Assembly: GCA_027382625.1 (NCBI GenBank)
Contig: JAJKFJ010021208.1
Location: 48,903-112,902, forward strand
DNA length: 64,000 nucleotides
Origin: Tetmemena sp. SeJ-2015
Taxonomy: Eukaryota; Ciliophora; Spirotrichea; Sporadotrichida; Oxytrichidae
Direction of reading: 5' to 3'
The notes under the pieces are model-generated. The model ran no database searches. It saw only the letters and a list, made by a program, of their open reading frames with translations, and was not told the DNA's origin. Position numbers and translations under genes: made by a program. This document shows, in pieces, positions 34,925-47,445 of the stretch (its first letter is position 1; each line of letters opens with the position of its first letter).

Positions 34925-36165
34925 ATGGGAAACTACTGTTGTGCCAATGAATCAGAGAAAGACAAGGAGATGTCCATGCAAAGAGATATCTCCAGTCAGC
35001 AGTTCACCAAACAATAAAAGTCATTCCAACTATACAAGAGTAAAAAGAATGTGTGTATTTGTTATGATGAGAGATATATGTAAACAAGGAAATGTAAGCC
35101 AATCCCAATTCAAAGCAGAAAATCATAAGGTCAATAATAAGGATTCAAGCACATTTCAGAGGAGCCATTACCAGGACGAAGATCTTGCAGAGAAATGGTT
35201 TCCTCAACTCTGCTACTAAGGCCAAGATCCAATAGCAACAAATCACAAACCATTATACTTAACTTGTGTCTCTTATATTATCTAATCGCGTTCTATTCAT
35301 AGCATCCTAACTATGACAATAAGCTAGTGCAGACAATTAAGTAGTAATTGGGACCATTCAACTACACTCCTGATCCTTATCCCAAAGATAAAGTAAAGCG
35401 CGATTTCAAGCCCATGCAATTACTCGAGAATGGGGCCAAGTACGAGGGAGACTGGGATCTTGCAAATGACATGAGAGATGGCAAAGGTATGCAGATTTGG
35501 GCAGATGGATCACTCTATGAGGGTTATTGGAGGCAAGATAAAGCTAATGGCAGAGGAAGATTGATTCATGCAGATGGAGATGTGTACGAGGGAGAGTGGA
35601 AGGATGATAAAGCTCATGGAAGAGGGAATTACTATCACACCGATGGAGCTAGATATTAGGGAGACTTACTATCATTAACATGTAGTGTTCCTAATATTAT
35701 CTTGACTGGTTTGAGGATAAGCAACACGGCTAGGGTGTGGAGACATGGCCAGACGGTGCAAGATACGAAGGAGCTTACAAGGATGGCAAGAAAGATGGTT
35801 TTGGGAAGTTTGCATGGGCAGATGGCTCCACTTATTCGGGAAATTTCTTGGATAACAACATCCACGGCCATGGAGTGTACACTTGGGCAGATCAGCGTAA
35901 ATACACTGGAGAGTGGCTGAACAATAAAATGCATGGCGAGGGTGTGTTTACATGGCTAGATGGAAGGAAGTACGAAGGGGAATACGAAGATGATAAGAAG
36001 CAAGGATTCGGAGTGTTCACATGGCCTGATGGCAGGAAATACGAAGGAGGCTGGTACAATGGCAAGTAGCACGGCCAAGGGGTATACACAAGTTAGACTG
36101 GTGAAGTCAGAAAAGGTGAGTGGGCTGACGGTAAGAGAATAAAATGGCTTAAGGAAGGCGAGTGA
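34925..36165 (+). CDS. MORN-repeat protein with N-terminal myristoylation-type motif
   Basis: ATG at 34925 ([15 protein letters not shown]) gives Gly2 with two cysteines, suiting N-myristoylation and palmitoylation and hence membrane attachment. After about 110 residues ([16 protein letters not shown], then [10 protein letters not shown]) come about nine MORN repeats of 23 residues ([38 protein letters not shown] and so on), ending [14 protein letters not shown] and TGA 36163-36165. MORN repeats bind phospholipid or form structural scaffolds at ciliate membranes. IESs: 35015-35087 (AAACAA), 35238-35304 (ATAGCA), 35667-35707 (GACT). A one-base slip near 35170-35200 must be assumed between the first two blocks. 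Confidence 0.88.
35015..35087. other. IES, pointer AAACAA, 73 bp
   Basis: AAACAA at 35009-35014 and 35082-35087. Excision joins SSQQFTKQ to [14 protein letters not shown]. Confidence 0.8.
35238..35304. other. IES, pointer ATAGCA, 67 bp
   Basis: ATAGCA at 35232-35237 and 35299-35304. Excision reads [18 protein letters not shown] in the frame used downstream. Confidence 0.7.
35667..35707. other. IES, pointer GACT, 41 bp
   Basis: GACT at 35663-35666 and 35704-35707. Excision rebuilds a MORN repeat: [17 protein letters not shown]. Confidence 0.9.
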
Positions 36166-36629
36166 GAGCTAAGTTGATGTCATCTCTTGTGAGATGATGC
36201 GATTTTCCAATAATAGAAAGTAAATTGAAACTTAGTTAAGCCTAGTTTGAGAGTGAGAGAGAGTTATTAAGATATGATAAGTTAAATCGGCACAAACACT
36301 GCTGCTACTAATATCTTGCAAACAACTTGTAGATAAATATAATTTATTATAGAGCCTATGATGCATACATATTTAAACATCATTAAGGATTTAGTCTTAT
36401 CTACTTTTTTGATAACTACACTTTTATCCTCTGTGGGAATGAAATCTTTGGTTTGAGGAGGGAAGTAAAAACCATAAGTAGATATCTAAACTATTTTGAT
36501 AGGAGTTTCTAGATTGATTACAGACTGTCAGTTTAATATTTTATTTTATTTCCACTCACTTATTACAAAACTTCAACACCCAAGATCAATAAAAAAGCTG
36601 ATGTAAATTTTATCGCTCTTTATATTAAG
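36166..36629. other. Intergenic AT-rich stretch
   Basis: 3' flank of the MORN gene and 5' flank of the next gene on the same strand. No gene, repeat or structured element was seen. Confidence 0.6.
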
Positions 36630-39012
36630 ATGTCTATGTCAAACAAGAACAGGGGCGGACGCACTTCCCCCTTGAAACAGAGAACCCTCAACGCAAGTCA
36701 GTTGAATCAATCTGCTCAGCTGCAACAAGATGCAGAGGTAAACGCTTTGAACCAGGAACTGATACACGGCCTCTCAGAGAAAGATGTAGAGATTGATCAT
36801 CTCAAGACCACAGTCGTCGCTCTCCAAGAGAAAGTTGTGGTAAGAATATCTTTCCCCTTCCTACTTCCCAAATCCATATCTACTGGCTGCTACTGCGGAT
36901 TCCTACTGCGCTGAGGACCATCCTCACTTCTGAAGAAGTTGGATACTAAGCAGAATTGATAGGAGGAGGATATTTTAAAAAAATGTTCTATATACCTACC
37001 TACCACCACCTTGATCTATCCATAACACTCTTTTGATTATAGGTAATTGAGGACATGAAACGCGATGTAGCTCAACACAAGGGCATGTTCGCTCACTCAG
37101 AGGAGAAGAGAGTTGAACTGCAGGTCCACATCACTGAGACCTCAGTCACCATCCACACCGACGCAGAGAAGAATTCGTCCTACCAGACCACTCTCATCCA
37201 AGAGAACGAGGGACTCAGACATGAAATCCAAAATCTGAAGGAGACACTCGCTCATCAGCAAAAGACCCACTAGAATGAGAAGGAGGACATCAATAAGAGG
37301 CACAAGCACGAGACTGATACCCTCATGACTGAGCACTACAATAAAGTCAACACCCTCACAACAGAGCATCACGATAAACTAGAACGACAGGAGAAGGAGA
37401 ACCACCATAAGCTTAATGAGGTAACTACTGACTGCTAGACCAAGATAGCCACCAAGGAGGAGGAGTGCAACACCAAGGTTAACACCCTCACTGAAGAGTG
37501 CAACAATAAAGTCAACACCCTTACCCAAGAGTAATATCAAACCATTTACATTCATCTTATATGAATAGTATGAGACCAAATTGAACACTACCACTGACGA
37601 ATGCAATAGAAAGATCACTGTCCTCACCAATGAGTGTAACACCAAAGTTAACACTCTCACTCACGAGTTCAACACCAAACTCTCAGCCGCTCAGCTTGAG
37701 TTCGACACCAAGATCCACAACAACACAGTCGAGTGCAATAACAAGATAGCTGCTATTCAACAAGAGTGCGAAAGGAAGCTTCTAGACATGGCACATGAAA
37801 ACGCAAGGAAGCTCAACAACGTCACATAAATACTCATAGGGGTGTGTTTATGTTCTATTTAGAGGGAAGATCAGCAACCTCACTGAAGAGTGCAACAATA
37901 AAGTCAACACCCTTACCCAAGAGTGCGACAAGAAGATCAACCAGACCACCGATGAGTGCAACCGCAAGATCAACACCCTCACCGATGAGTGCAACCGCAA
38001 GGTCAACAACCTCAACGACGAGTGCAACAGAAAGATCGCCAACCTTACTGATGAGAACAACCGCAAGGTCAAGAGCCTCACTGACGAGTTCAACCACAAG
38101 ACCAAGACCTAAGCTGAGGAGCACCACATTAAGATGGAGGAGGCCAAGAACGAGTTCCACGCTAAGCTTGATGAGGCAGAGAGAATCAACAAGCAGAAGT
38201 TGGATGCAGTAAGAACTGAACAAGAGCATATGAGAGTTGAGAAGGACGCTAGAATCAGACAGCTTGAGCAAGAGCTTGAGGTCCAGCGCTCCACTTATGA
38301 GAAGAGAATCAACGAACTTGAACTTCAAATCAGAATCCAGCAGCAGACCATCTACAAGCTCGAGGCAACTGTCCTTGAACTTAGAGAGATCCTTACTCAG
38401 AAGGCTGATGTTGAGGACCAACTCAAGGTTGCACAGGAGCACATCGCTGCCCTTGATGCTGCTAAGGAGCAGTTGCTGAAGGAGCTGGAAACCGCCTCTG
38501 ACTACATCCTTGAACTAGAGGAGAAGGTCTACAAGGCGAACAAGACATCTCTAGAGCTGCTCAGATAACTGAAGGATGCCGAGGTTGAGATCGAGACTCT
38601 CAAGAACTACATCATCGAGCTCAAGCAGAGAATCGCAGTCTACATCCCAGTCAAGGATGATGTCATCGACAGAAGACTCGCTGAGTTCATCAACAACTAC
38701 CCCGAGAGACAGAAGCTCAAGATCATGTTCATGCGCGAGAGCGAAGGTGTCTATCAGTTCGGCACCAAGAGAGTTGCAGTCAGAGTCGACAAGGACAAGA
38801 TCAACATCAGAGTGGGTGGTGGCTACCTCTCTATTGATGAGTTCTTGGACCAGTACACCCCAGGCGAACTGGAAAAGCTCGAGAGAAAAGACCCTCTCAA
38901 GAAGTTCTCTGAGAAAATCGCCATCTAGAAGACTATAGTAGGCAAGGAGGTCAGAGAGAGCTCACCCGTCAGATCCCCAGACAGAGCTTCCTCACCCAAG
39001 AGAGCCATCTGA
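36630..39012 (+). CDS. Hendecad coiled-coil protein with C-terminal GAS2/GAR-like domain
   Basis: ATG 36630 (MSMSNKNRGGRTSPLKQ), intron 36840-37042, IESs 37534-37570 (AGTA) and 37812-37869 (GGAAG), TGA 39010-39012. From about 37270 the protein shows roughly 25 consecutive 11-residue units of the form x-K-[IVL]-x-x-L-T-x-E-C-N (for example NKVNTLTEECN, RKINTLTDECN). The spacing is exact across both IES joins. Heptad-like helices follow to about 38660. The last domain VYIPVKDDVIDRRLAEFINN, then GTKRVAVRVDK and INIRVGGGYLSIDEFLDQY, resembles the microtubule-binding GAR/GAS2 domain (VRVGGGW core with Y for W). The tail SSPVRSPDRASSPKRAI is basic and Ser-Pro-rich. A microtubule-associated filament protein is likely. 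Confidence 0.82.
37534..37570. other. IES, pointer AGTA, 37 bp
   Basis: AGTA at 37530-37533 and 37567-37570. Excision gives TLTQEYETKLNTTTDEC, keeping the 11-residue spacing. A GAG pointer would also keep frame but gives a 9-residue unit. Confidence 0.85.
37812..37869. other. IES, pointer GGAAG, 58 bp
   Basis: GGAAG at 37807-37811 and 37865-37869. Excision gives MAHENARKISNLTEECNNK with unbroken 11-residue spacing. Confidence 0.8.
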
Positions 39013-39185
39013 ACTGGCAGCCAACTCAGAGAGTGAACATTCTAGACTCCAAATAAGAACTATTTAAGCAGCTAATTCAATTTTCATACAATTATGCAAT
39101 CGCATCTTATTTATTATTGAACACTTTTTCTCTATTTTTCCACCGTTTTTAAAATATTGATTACTTAAGAAATAAACAATAGTTT

Positions 39186-40690
39186 TCAGTTTGGCTTCTT
39201 CATCCTATCTGTGAACCCTTCCTCTTCTTACTCCTCACTTTTATTAGAATTAGCGTCAGTTGTTTTATCCTAATCTAGACTGGCATAGAGGGCTTGATTC
39301 TATATTTAATCGTGCCTGAGTCTATTCATTTAATAGGGAGTTAGCCTGTTTGAGACACCTCCATACTGTAACTGCAGGGAGGTATTGATATGGGTGTCAC
39401 TGTCCCTACCCATAATCAAGAAATAGATCCCACCAGTTACAGCTAAGGATACTAGCAAGATTATTGAGTAGATCACAAATATGCGAGATCTGTCCAGGCT
39501 CATTATCATAGTATTTCTATCTCCAGGCTATATTTAGTCCATTAAATTTAAGATAGGAGTAAAATTTGTATGATGATCCATCTTTTACTAGCTGGACTTT
39601 GCCGCATCATTGAGTTCTTAGAGTGAAGGAGCAAATATAGTGCTTGACTAGTTTACTAGAGTAGTATTATTTGCAAGCCCCATGTTATGAGATGAGTTGT
39701 GCTGAGTCACATCATGATCTCTTCCGGGTTGAGGGGCTAAAGGTCTCTCATCCTCACTACTCACATCAAGTGAACTGAATGGCAGTCTTGGGACAAGAGT
39801 TAGGTTTTCAAAGCTCCTATGACCTAAGCCCCTCTTTCTACCTCTCTTGTATTATTTGCTCTTCTTGGTTTTGGTATGCTAATAATTTACTGGCGCTTTT
39901 TCTCCTCTTCTTAGTTTTCAGGCTTAGAAGAGAACCTCTTTTATTCCTCATCTTAATGCTTTTAAGGTCTAAGCAAAGTTTATCGAGTATTTAAGAGGTG
40001 ATCTGCAGCATTCTCCTCTTCATATTAGGAAACCAGGACAGCCATCGCTTCATCATCAAGATTGTTTCCAAACTCCTCTCCCTCATTTTCATACCCATCT
40101 ACCTCTCTATTTTATAATATATTTAATTTTCAGTGCTATAATTTTAGTGGTGATCAAGTTCTTGAATAATCTCTAGGTTTATTTGGAGCTGGCTTCCCTA
40201 CTCTAGAAAAGAAGAACTCTTGTTTAGGCCTGACTCTAGGTCCATATCTGTATCCATAAAACTAAAAGAGGCTAAGTTTATAAAATCCTCATTGAAGGAT
40301 TTCTTGAGTTGGCCTAATTTGTGGCCACGACTATCTACTCTCTTCATCAACCCTCCTCCACCTACCATGCTCTGAGAGATATCAGAAAGGAAGGAGTTAG
40401 GACCAACCAGAGACTTGCTCAACTCTCCCTTACTTTGGGACACTATTGTTGAACTCTGAGAATGCACAATCTCCACATTTACTTCACATGGATTTGAAGA
40501 CTCGAATTTTTCTTTCTCTGTGGACTTCAAGTTTGAATTAAATGTGTACTCAAAGCTCCTCACATTCAGACCAGTTTATTGCTTATTGGTGGAATTAAGT
40601 CTGTATACAAGAATGAGAGAATTGTATTTAGAGAAAAATATGATAAATTTGGGTTTATACTTACTCATTGGGCGGCTCTAGATCTGTCAT
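39186..40690 (-). CDS. Single-pass membrane protein, unknown function
   Basis: ATG 40688-40690 (MTDLEPPNE), intron 40601-40664 (64 nt), IES 40100-40155 (GAT), TGA 39186-39188. About 400 residues. The long polar N-terminal part is Ser/Asn/Glu-rich (GGGGLMKRVDSRGHKLGQL near 40330, a repeated-Glu block near 40050). One helix, IFVIYSIILLVSLAVTGGIY, lies near 39440. A short outer part follows, ending FTDRMKKPN. A one-base slip in the G run near 39810 separates two blocks. The topology suggests a tail-proximal membrane anchor. No family recognised. It diverges from the kinase gene with only 115 bp between the two start codons. Confidence 0.65.
40100..40155. other. IES, pointer GAT (coding strand), 56 bp
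   Basis: ATC (plus) at 40097-40099 and 40153-40155. Excision joins EIIQELD to GYENEGEEFGNN in frame. Confidence 0.65.
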
Positions 40691-40805
40691 GATTTACATA
40701 AATTATTTTCATACCTATAACATTATTTTGCTCTTTACTATTTACCTAATTTCATTAAGCAATCTCTGAAATTAAAGCAATTGAATCAGACCGATAAATT
40801 AAAAA
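40691..40805. promoter_or_regulatory. Compact shared intergenic region between divergent genes
   Basis: Only 115 bp separates the start codons of the minus-strand membrane protein (40690) and the plus-strand kinase (40806). It is AT-rich and must hold both 5' flanks and both telomere-addition sites if the genes end up on separate nanochromosomes. No specific motif was identified. Confidence 0.5.
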
Positions 40806-43115
<2,310 letters not shown>

Positions 43116-43412
43116 TTATAGTAGAATCACGACCATCTCTGAGACTCGAAGTAGCCCATTCCAGCAGATACCCTATTATTCTATATCTCTAGTTAATCTC
43201 TCTATATATTCGTTTCAAATTTAATCCTACTCTAATTTGGAGATCGAGAATTCTAATCTTGATTTTCAACATCCTTTAAGAAGAATAATTTAACAATTTT
43301 GAGTAAATTGAGGAATAATAAGAATAGTCGCTGTGTTTCTCTCTGATTATTATGTCAAATGACTGAGTGAAATTAGATATGCGAGTGTTTGTAAATTTTA
43401 TAATTAGAGAAA

Positions 43413-46400
43413 ATGCAATAAACTTCACCCAAGAACAACAGTGAATCTCCCTCCACTACAGCTTCCTCAGCCTCTAACAACCTCACTAGCCAAACTTCCA
43501 TATCATTAAATTAATCCTTATTGGCATTCTTATTTATGATTGAATGCGAGTAACAACACTGATTAGTTCAGTGAATGCGCAGGCTCAGAACTTGATTAAC
43601 ATAGCAGCTCAGGGAGGCAGAATCACCAGGGAGCAGCAGATGCTAATACAGCAACAGCTTTTGCAGCTATAACAAAATCAAGCACAAAACTCCACCGATC
43701 CTCAGAGGTAGTAACAGCAGTAGATGCCCATCCCCAGCTGGCTCATGCCCAAGAATCTCTCGCTCATTCAGGAGGCAGACGAGTTAACTGAAAACATATC
43801 TGAGAGTCTCATTAATAAGAGCTAGCTCCAACTAATTTATGAGCAGGCACTTGGCTCTAACTTCGATCCCAGCAAGCTTTCTCCAAGGGCGCAAAATGGA
43901 ACTGCATTTGACTTATAAATGTACTGTTTAGTATGTGTGTTTTGTCCTTGTTTACTTATCTTACGAGATGTCTCCCCCCAGAGATGGCAACATTGCGAGG
44001 CTTACAGGATTGAACAAGATGAATGACTCCTGGGCTGTCAACAACATTTCAAGAATTACTGGCGTCAAGCTAGAAACCTCTTTTAAAACTAAGGTTAATT
44101 TAATACTTGAAATGCTCTACTTCTAACTTCATAGATGACAGTAAAATGATGGAGCTGCTGTAGAATGAAGACGGACAAGATGTCTTCGAGGAGATTGATA
44201 TGGGCTAGATAGAAGAAGAAGACAGACCCTATCTGCTCATAGACAAAGACTCAGGGAGAGTCTACGACATGAGAAATGAGAACCACCTCAAAAAGCTAAA
44301 TGAGAAGCAGAGCAAGCTTACCACAGATCTCAACTCTTCGAACGTGGGTACCACAGGCAACAAGGCTTGGAGTGACTGGTGGAAGTCCAAGCACTAGAAC
44401 AACTAAGAATACCTCATGGCAGCTGAGAACGGAATCCTAGAGGATGTCAAAAGATTACTTGATAAGGATAAGTTGTAAGAGCTTGCAGCTGAAGTGAACC
44501 ACAAGGGCTTGGATAACTGGACTGCTCTACATTTTGCAGCAAATGAAGGAAAGATGGATATAATTAAGGAACTACTCTCCCACTAAGACATAGAGGTGGA
44601 GTGCTTCTCCTCAATTTTGAGAACACCTCTGCACTTGGCTGCGATCAGAGGCCACACAGATATAGTCAGAGCTTTGATAAAAGCCAAGGCAGACAAAAAT
44701 GTGAAGGACTTTGATGAGAACACCCCCCTTCATTACGCAAGTGAGTACGGCCATTTCGAATGCATAATTTTCTTGGTCAAGGAGGCTGAAGCAGATCCCC
44801 TCGTCAAGAATAAGTTCGGCTATATCCCCTCTGACATAGCCTAGAATATCAAGATCAGACAACTTAATCAAGAAGTAATTTAATTTTTATGAATGACTTT
44901 AACTCTTCGATAGTATCCTACCAAGACTTTAAAGACAGCAAAGCGATGAGGAGCAGAAAAGTTTCTATGGCAGAACTGCTTATAACGGAGTGAACATTGC
45001 AAATTATATTTAATGAGAGTGTTGAGGCACAACGACAGAATGAACATGGTGCAGCGACTCATGTCGAGCTACAAGACAGTTGATAGGTTCCTTTAAACCA
45101 GTAACAAGTAAGTTCCCTCTTTTTCAATAGTTTGCTTTAACATTGCAACTATAGCAACGAAGAATTGCTAGTTAAGAGAATGGAGGAAGAAGAGGCAAGG
45201 AAAGCAGGCAGACCCATTGATGATGGTAAGGCAGGATCTAGAAGCGAGTGGAAAAACTGGAAAAGAAGTGGAAGCAAAAGTTCATCAGGATTTGGTAGTA
45301 CAATGAAATATTAAGAAATAATTTTATTGAATGCTTTAATGAAGAGCTGGATGAGTTGGAGAACTCAAAGCAAATGATGGAAGCTGAGCAGTCAGTTGGC
45401 CCCAATAACTTCCTTCCAATTATGAAACTTGGTCAAGGATCGTTTGGTCAAGTGTACCTCGTAGAAAAGTTGTAAATTAAACCAGATGGGCAGATAGTAA
45501 ACTCAGGCAAGTAGTACGCCATGAAGATCCTAAATAAGAAACAAATTCTTGGAAATAACTTGGTCAAGTACGCCAAGACTGAAAGAGATGTGCTCTCCTA
45601 CACTAAGCACCCCTTCATCGTAGGACTTAAATACGCTTTCCAAACTCCAGAGAATAATTAAAATTTTCATATTGATGAAAGAAGCTATTCTTGTTGCTAG
45701 ATTACGCACCTGCTGGAAACATGAGCAGGACGCTCCACAAGGATAAGCGTTTCTCAGAAGATAGAGCAAGAATGTACTTGGCAGAGATTCTCTTAGCCCT
45801 TGAGGATTTACACAAGAGAGATATCATTTTCAGAGATTTGAAGCCTGATAACATCGTCTTCGATGAAGATGGTCATGCTCTCCTTACTGACTTCGGTCTT
45901 TCAAAGGAAGGAGTGCTTAACAATTCTCAGGCGAGGAGTTTTTGTGGCTCGCCTGCCTATCTAGCCCCAGAAATGTTGAAGAGGTCTGGACACGGCAAAT
46001 CAGTGGACTGGTACCTCCTAGGTTGTGTCTTCTACGAAATGCTTGTAGGAATCCCTCCCTACTACTCAAATAACAAAGACCAACTTTACTAGAATATCTA
46101 AAGTGGTCCTCTAAAGCTCCCGAACTTCCTTTCAGAAGATGCAAGAAGCCTTCTCATAGCTGTAAGCAGAACACTTTTCTTCTCATTTTTATTATATAGT
46201 TGCTAAATAGAAACCCTTACAAGCGTTTGGGCTCTGGCAAGCGCGATGCTGAAGAAATTAAAGAGCACAAATTTTTCGAACCTATAAATTGGCAGGACGC
46301 TTTCCTTCGCAAGCTCAAAGTCCCCAAGCCCTACCTCAAGAAAGTTATGAAGCAGGAGTTTCCAAATGAGAAGGTTTACGGAAGAGGAGCCTTCGATGAG

Positions 46401-46451
46401 GCACTCAAGAATCAGAATAGACTCAATGACTGGAGTTTCGTTCAAAAGTGA
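43413..46451 (+). CDS. Ankyrin-repeat AGC-type protein kinase
   Basis: ATG 43413 (MQQTSPKNNSESPST) to TGA 46449-46451. The N-terminal third is Gln/Ser-rich. Ankyrin repeats follow at about 44420-44850 (GLDNWTALHFAANEGKMDII, RTPLHLAAIRGHTDIVRAL, NTPLHYASEYGHFECI). A linker leads to the kinase domain: GQGSFGQVYL, YAMKILNKK, LFLLLDYAPAGNM, FRDLKPDNIVF, DFGLSKEG, CGSPAYLAPE, SVDWYLLGCVFYEML and NPYKRLGSG. An AGC-type tail follows (FFEPINWQDAF...GRGAFDEA...NDWSF). Introns: 45108-45154, 46162-46199. IESs: 43923-43971 (ATGT), 45308-45343 (AATGAA), 45655-45683 (AGAA), plus unresolved breaks near 43510-43560, 44090-44140 and 44875-45010. The domain order suggests a kinase targeted or restrained by ankyrin repeats. 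Confidence 0.85.
43923..43971. other. IES, pointer ATGT, 49 bp
   Basis: ATGT at 43919-43922 and 43968-43971. Excision gives TAFDLQMSPPRDGNIARL in frame. Splicing at the GT and AG also present would break frame. Confidence 0.8.
45308..45343. other. Probable IES, pointer AATGAA, 36 bp
   Basis: AATGAA at 45302-45307 and 45338-45343 bounds an AT-rich stretch between GFGSTMK and NEELDELENSKQM. A one-base slip nearby is still needed for frame. Confidence 0.5.
45655..45683. other. IES, pointer AGAA, 29 bp
   Basis: AGAA at 45651-45654 and 45680-45683. Excision gives FQTPEKLFLLLDYAPAGN, the expected kinase hinge. Confidence 0.85.
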
Positions 46452-47445
46452 CAACCTACTCCCAAATTCAAATAGCCTCTCATTTCTCATAAAATAATCG
46501 GATAGCACTTTTGAATAACATGTGACCAGAAATTAAAATGAGGGAGTGAGTTTAGAATCAATCAATTATCAAATCTTATCACAACAACAATGCGAATCTC
46601 TGAAATTATATATAAGTTAGATCTGCCTTTTGTAATTTTATAGTAACTTTTTATAGTGAATAGTGCACGATGGAAATATATGGATGGTTGTAGGAGTGGA
46701 GGATTTGTAATAAGAATTAATTTTGATGTGTTGCTGTTGGAAAACAAGCAGCATCAGTGGGAGTACTGCTACCATTTGATATCTTTAATCCATATTAATT
46801 TTATTCTTGGCTCAATCATCATAATAATACCCACTTCCACTACTACTAATACTACCAAATTAACTTGAAACTATTGTTAGATTTAATGTTATAGCAGAGA
46901 TGTATGTTCTGTGATTATATTTAGACAATCAAATAAACTTTAACACAATCTGAAGATAATATTATATATTTTGGATTATTGGTAGTAGCGCAAGTAACTT
47001 TTTCCCCTATTAACTCCAAAATACAACACTCATCAAACGCGCTTTAAATTATCTTTAGGGGTTTATTTATCTTAGTTGCATTCATGCTTAAAATTTGAGA
47101 ATCTTTGAGCTTTCTCTGTAGTGAAATAATTTACACCTGAGGTTTGACTATGGTTTTGATAGGGTGGTGTGAGTGAGTGGTAGGTTGCTATATATTTAGC
47201 GAGATATGAGTCAGTGATTATAACAATTTATGATGAAAATTATTAAAGTTGCATCAAATCTTATTGAGAAAGCTACTGGCAGTGGGAGTGATTTATTTAT
47301 CTATAATAAGCGAGAGAAAGAGAGTAATATATTTAGAATTATAAGTATTAAGGCACCGCTATAAAACCACCCTACTATCCAAATTACAATGCTCAAAGTA
47401 CAGAGACAATAAATCCAATCTAGCTCATCAGTAGTTAAAAGAAAA
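46452..47445. other. Intergenic AT-rich stretch
   Basis: About 1 kb between two plus-strand genes. No convincing coding frame or repeat was seen on either strand. Confidence 0.55.

Noticed and set aside
43923..43971. GT-AG intron in the ankyrin-kinase gene
   Set aside because: A GTACTG...TACGAG intron would put the downstream SPPRDGN block out of frame; the ATGT pointer does not.
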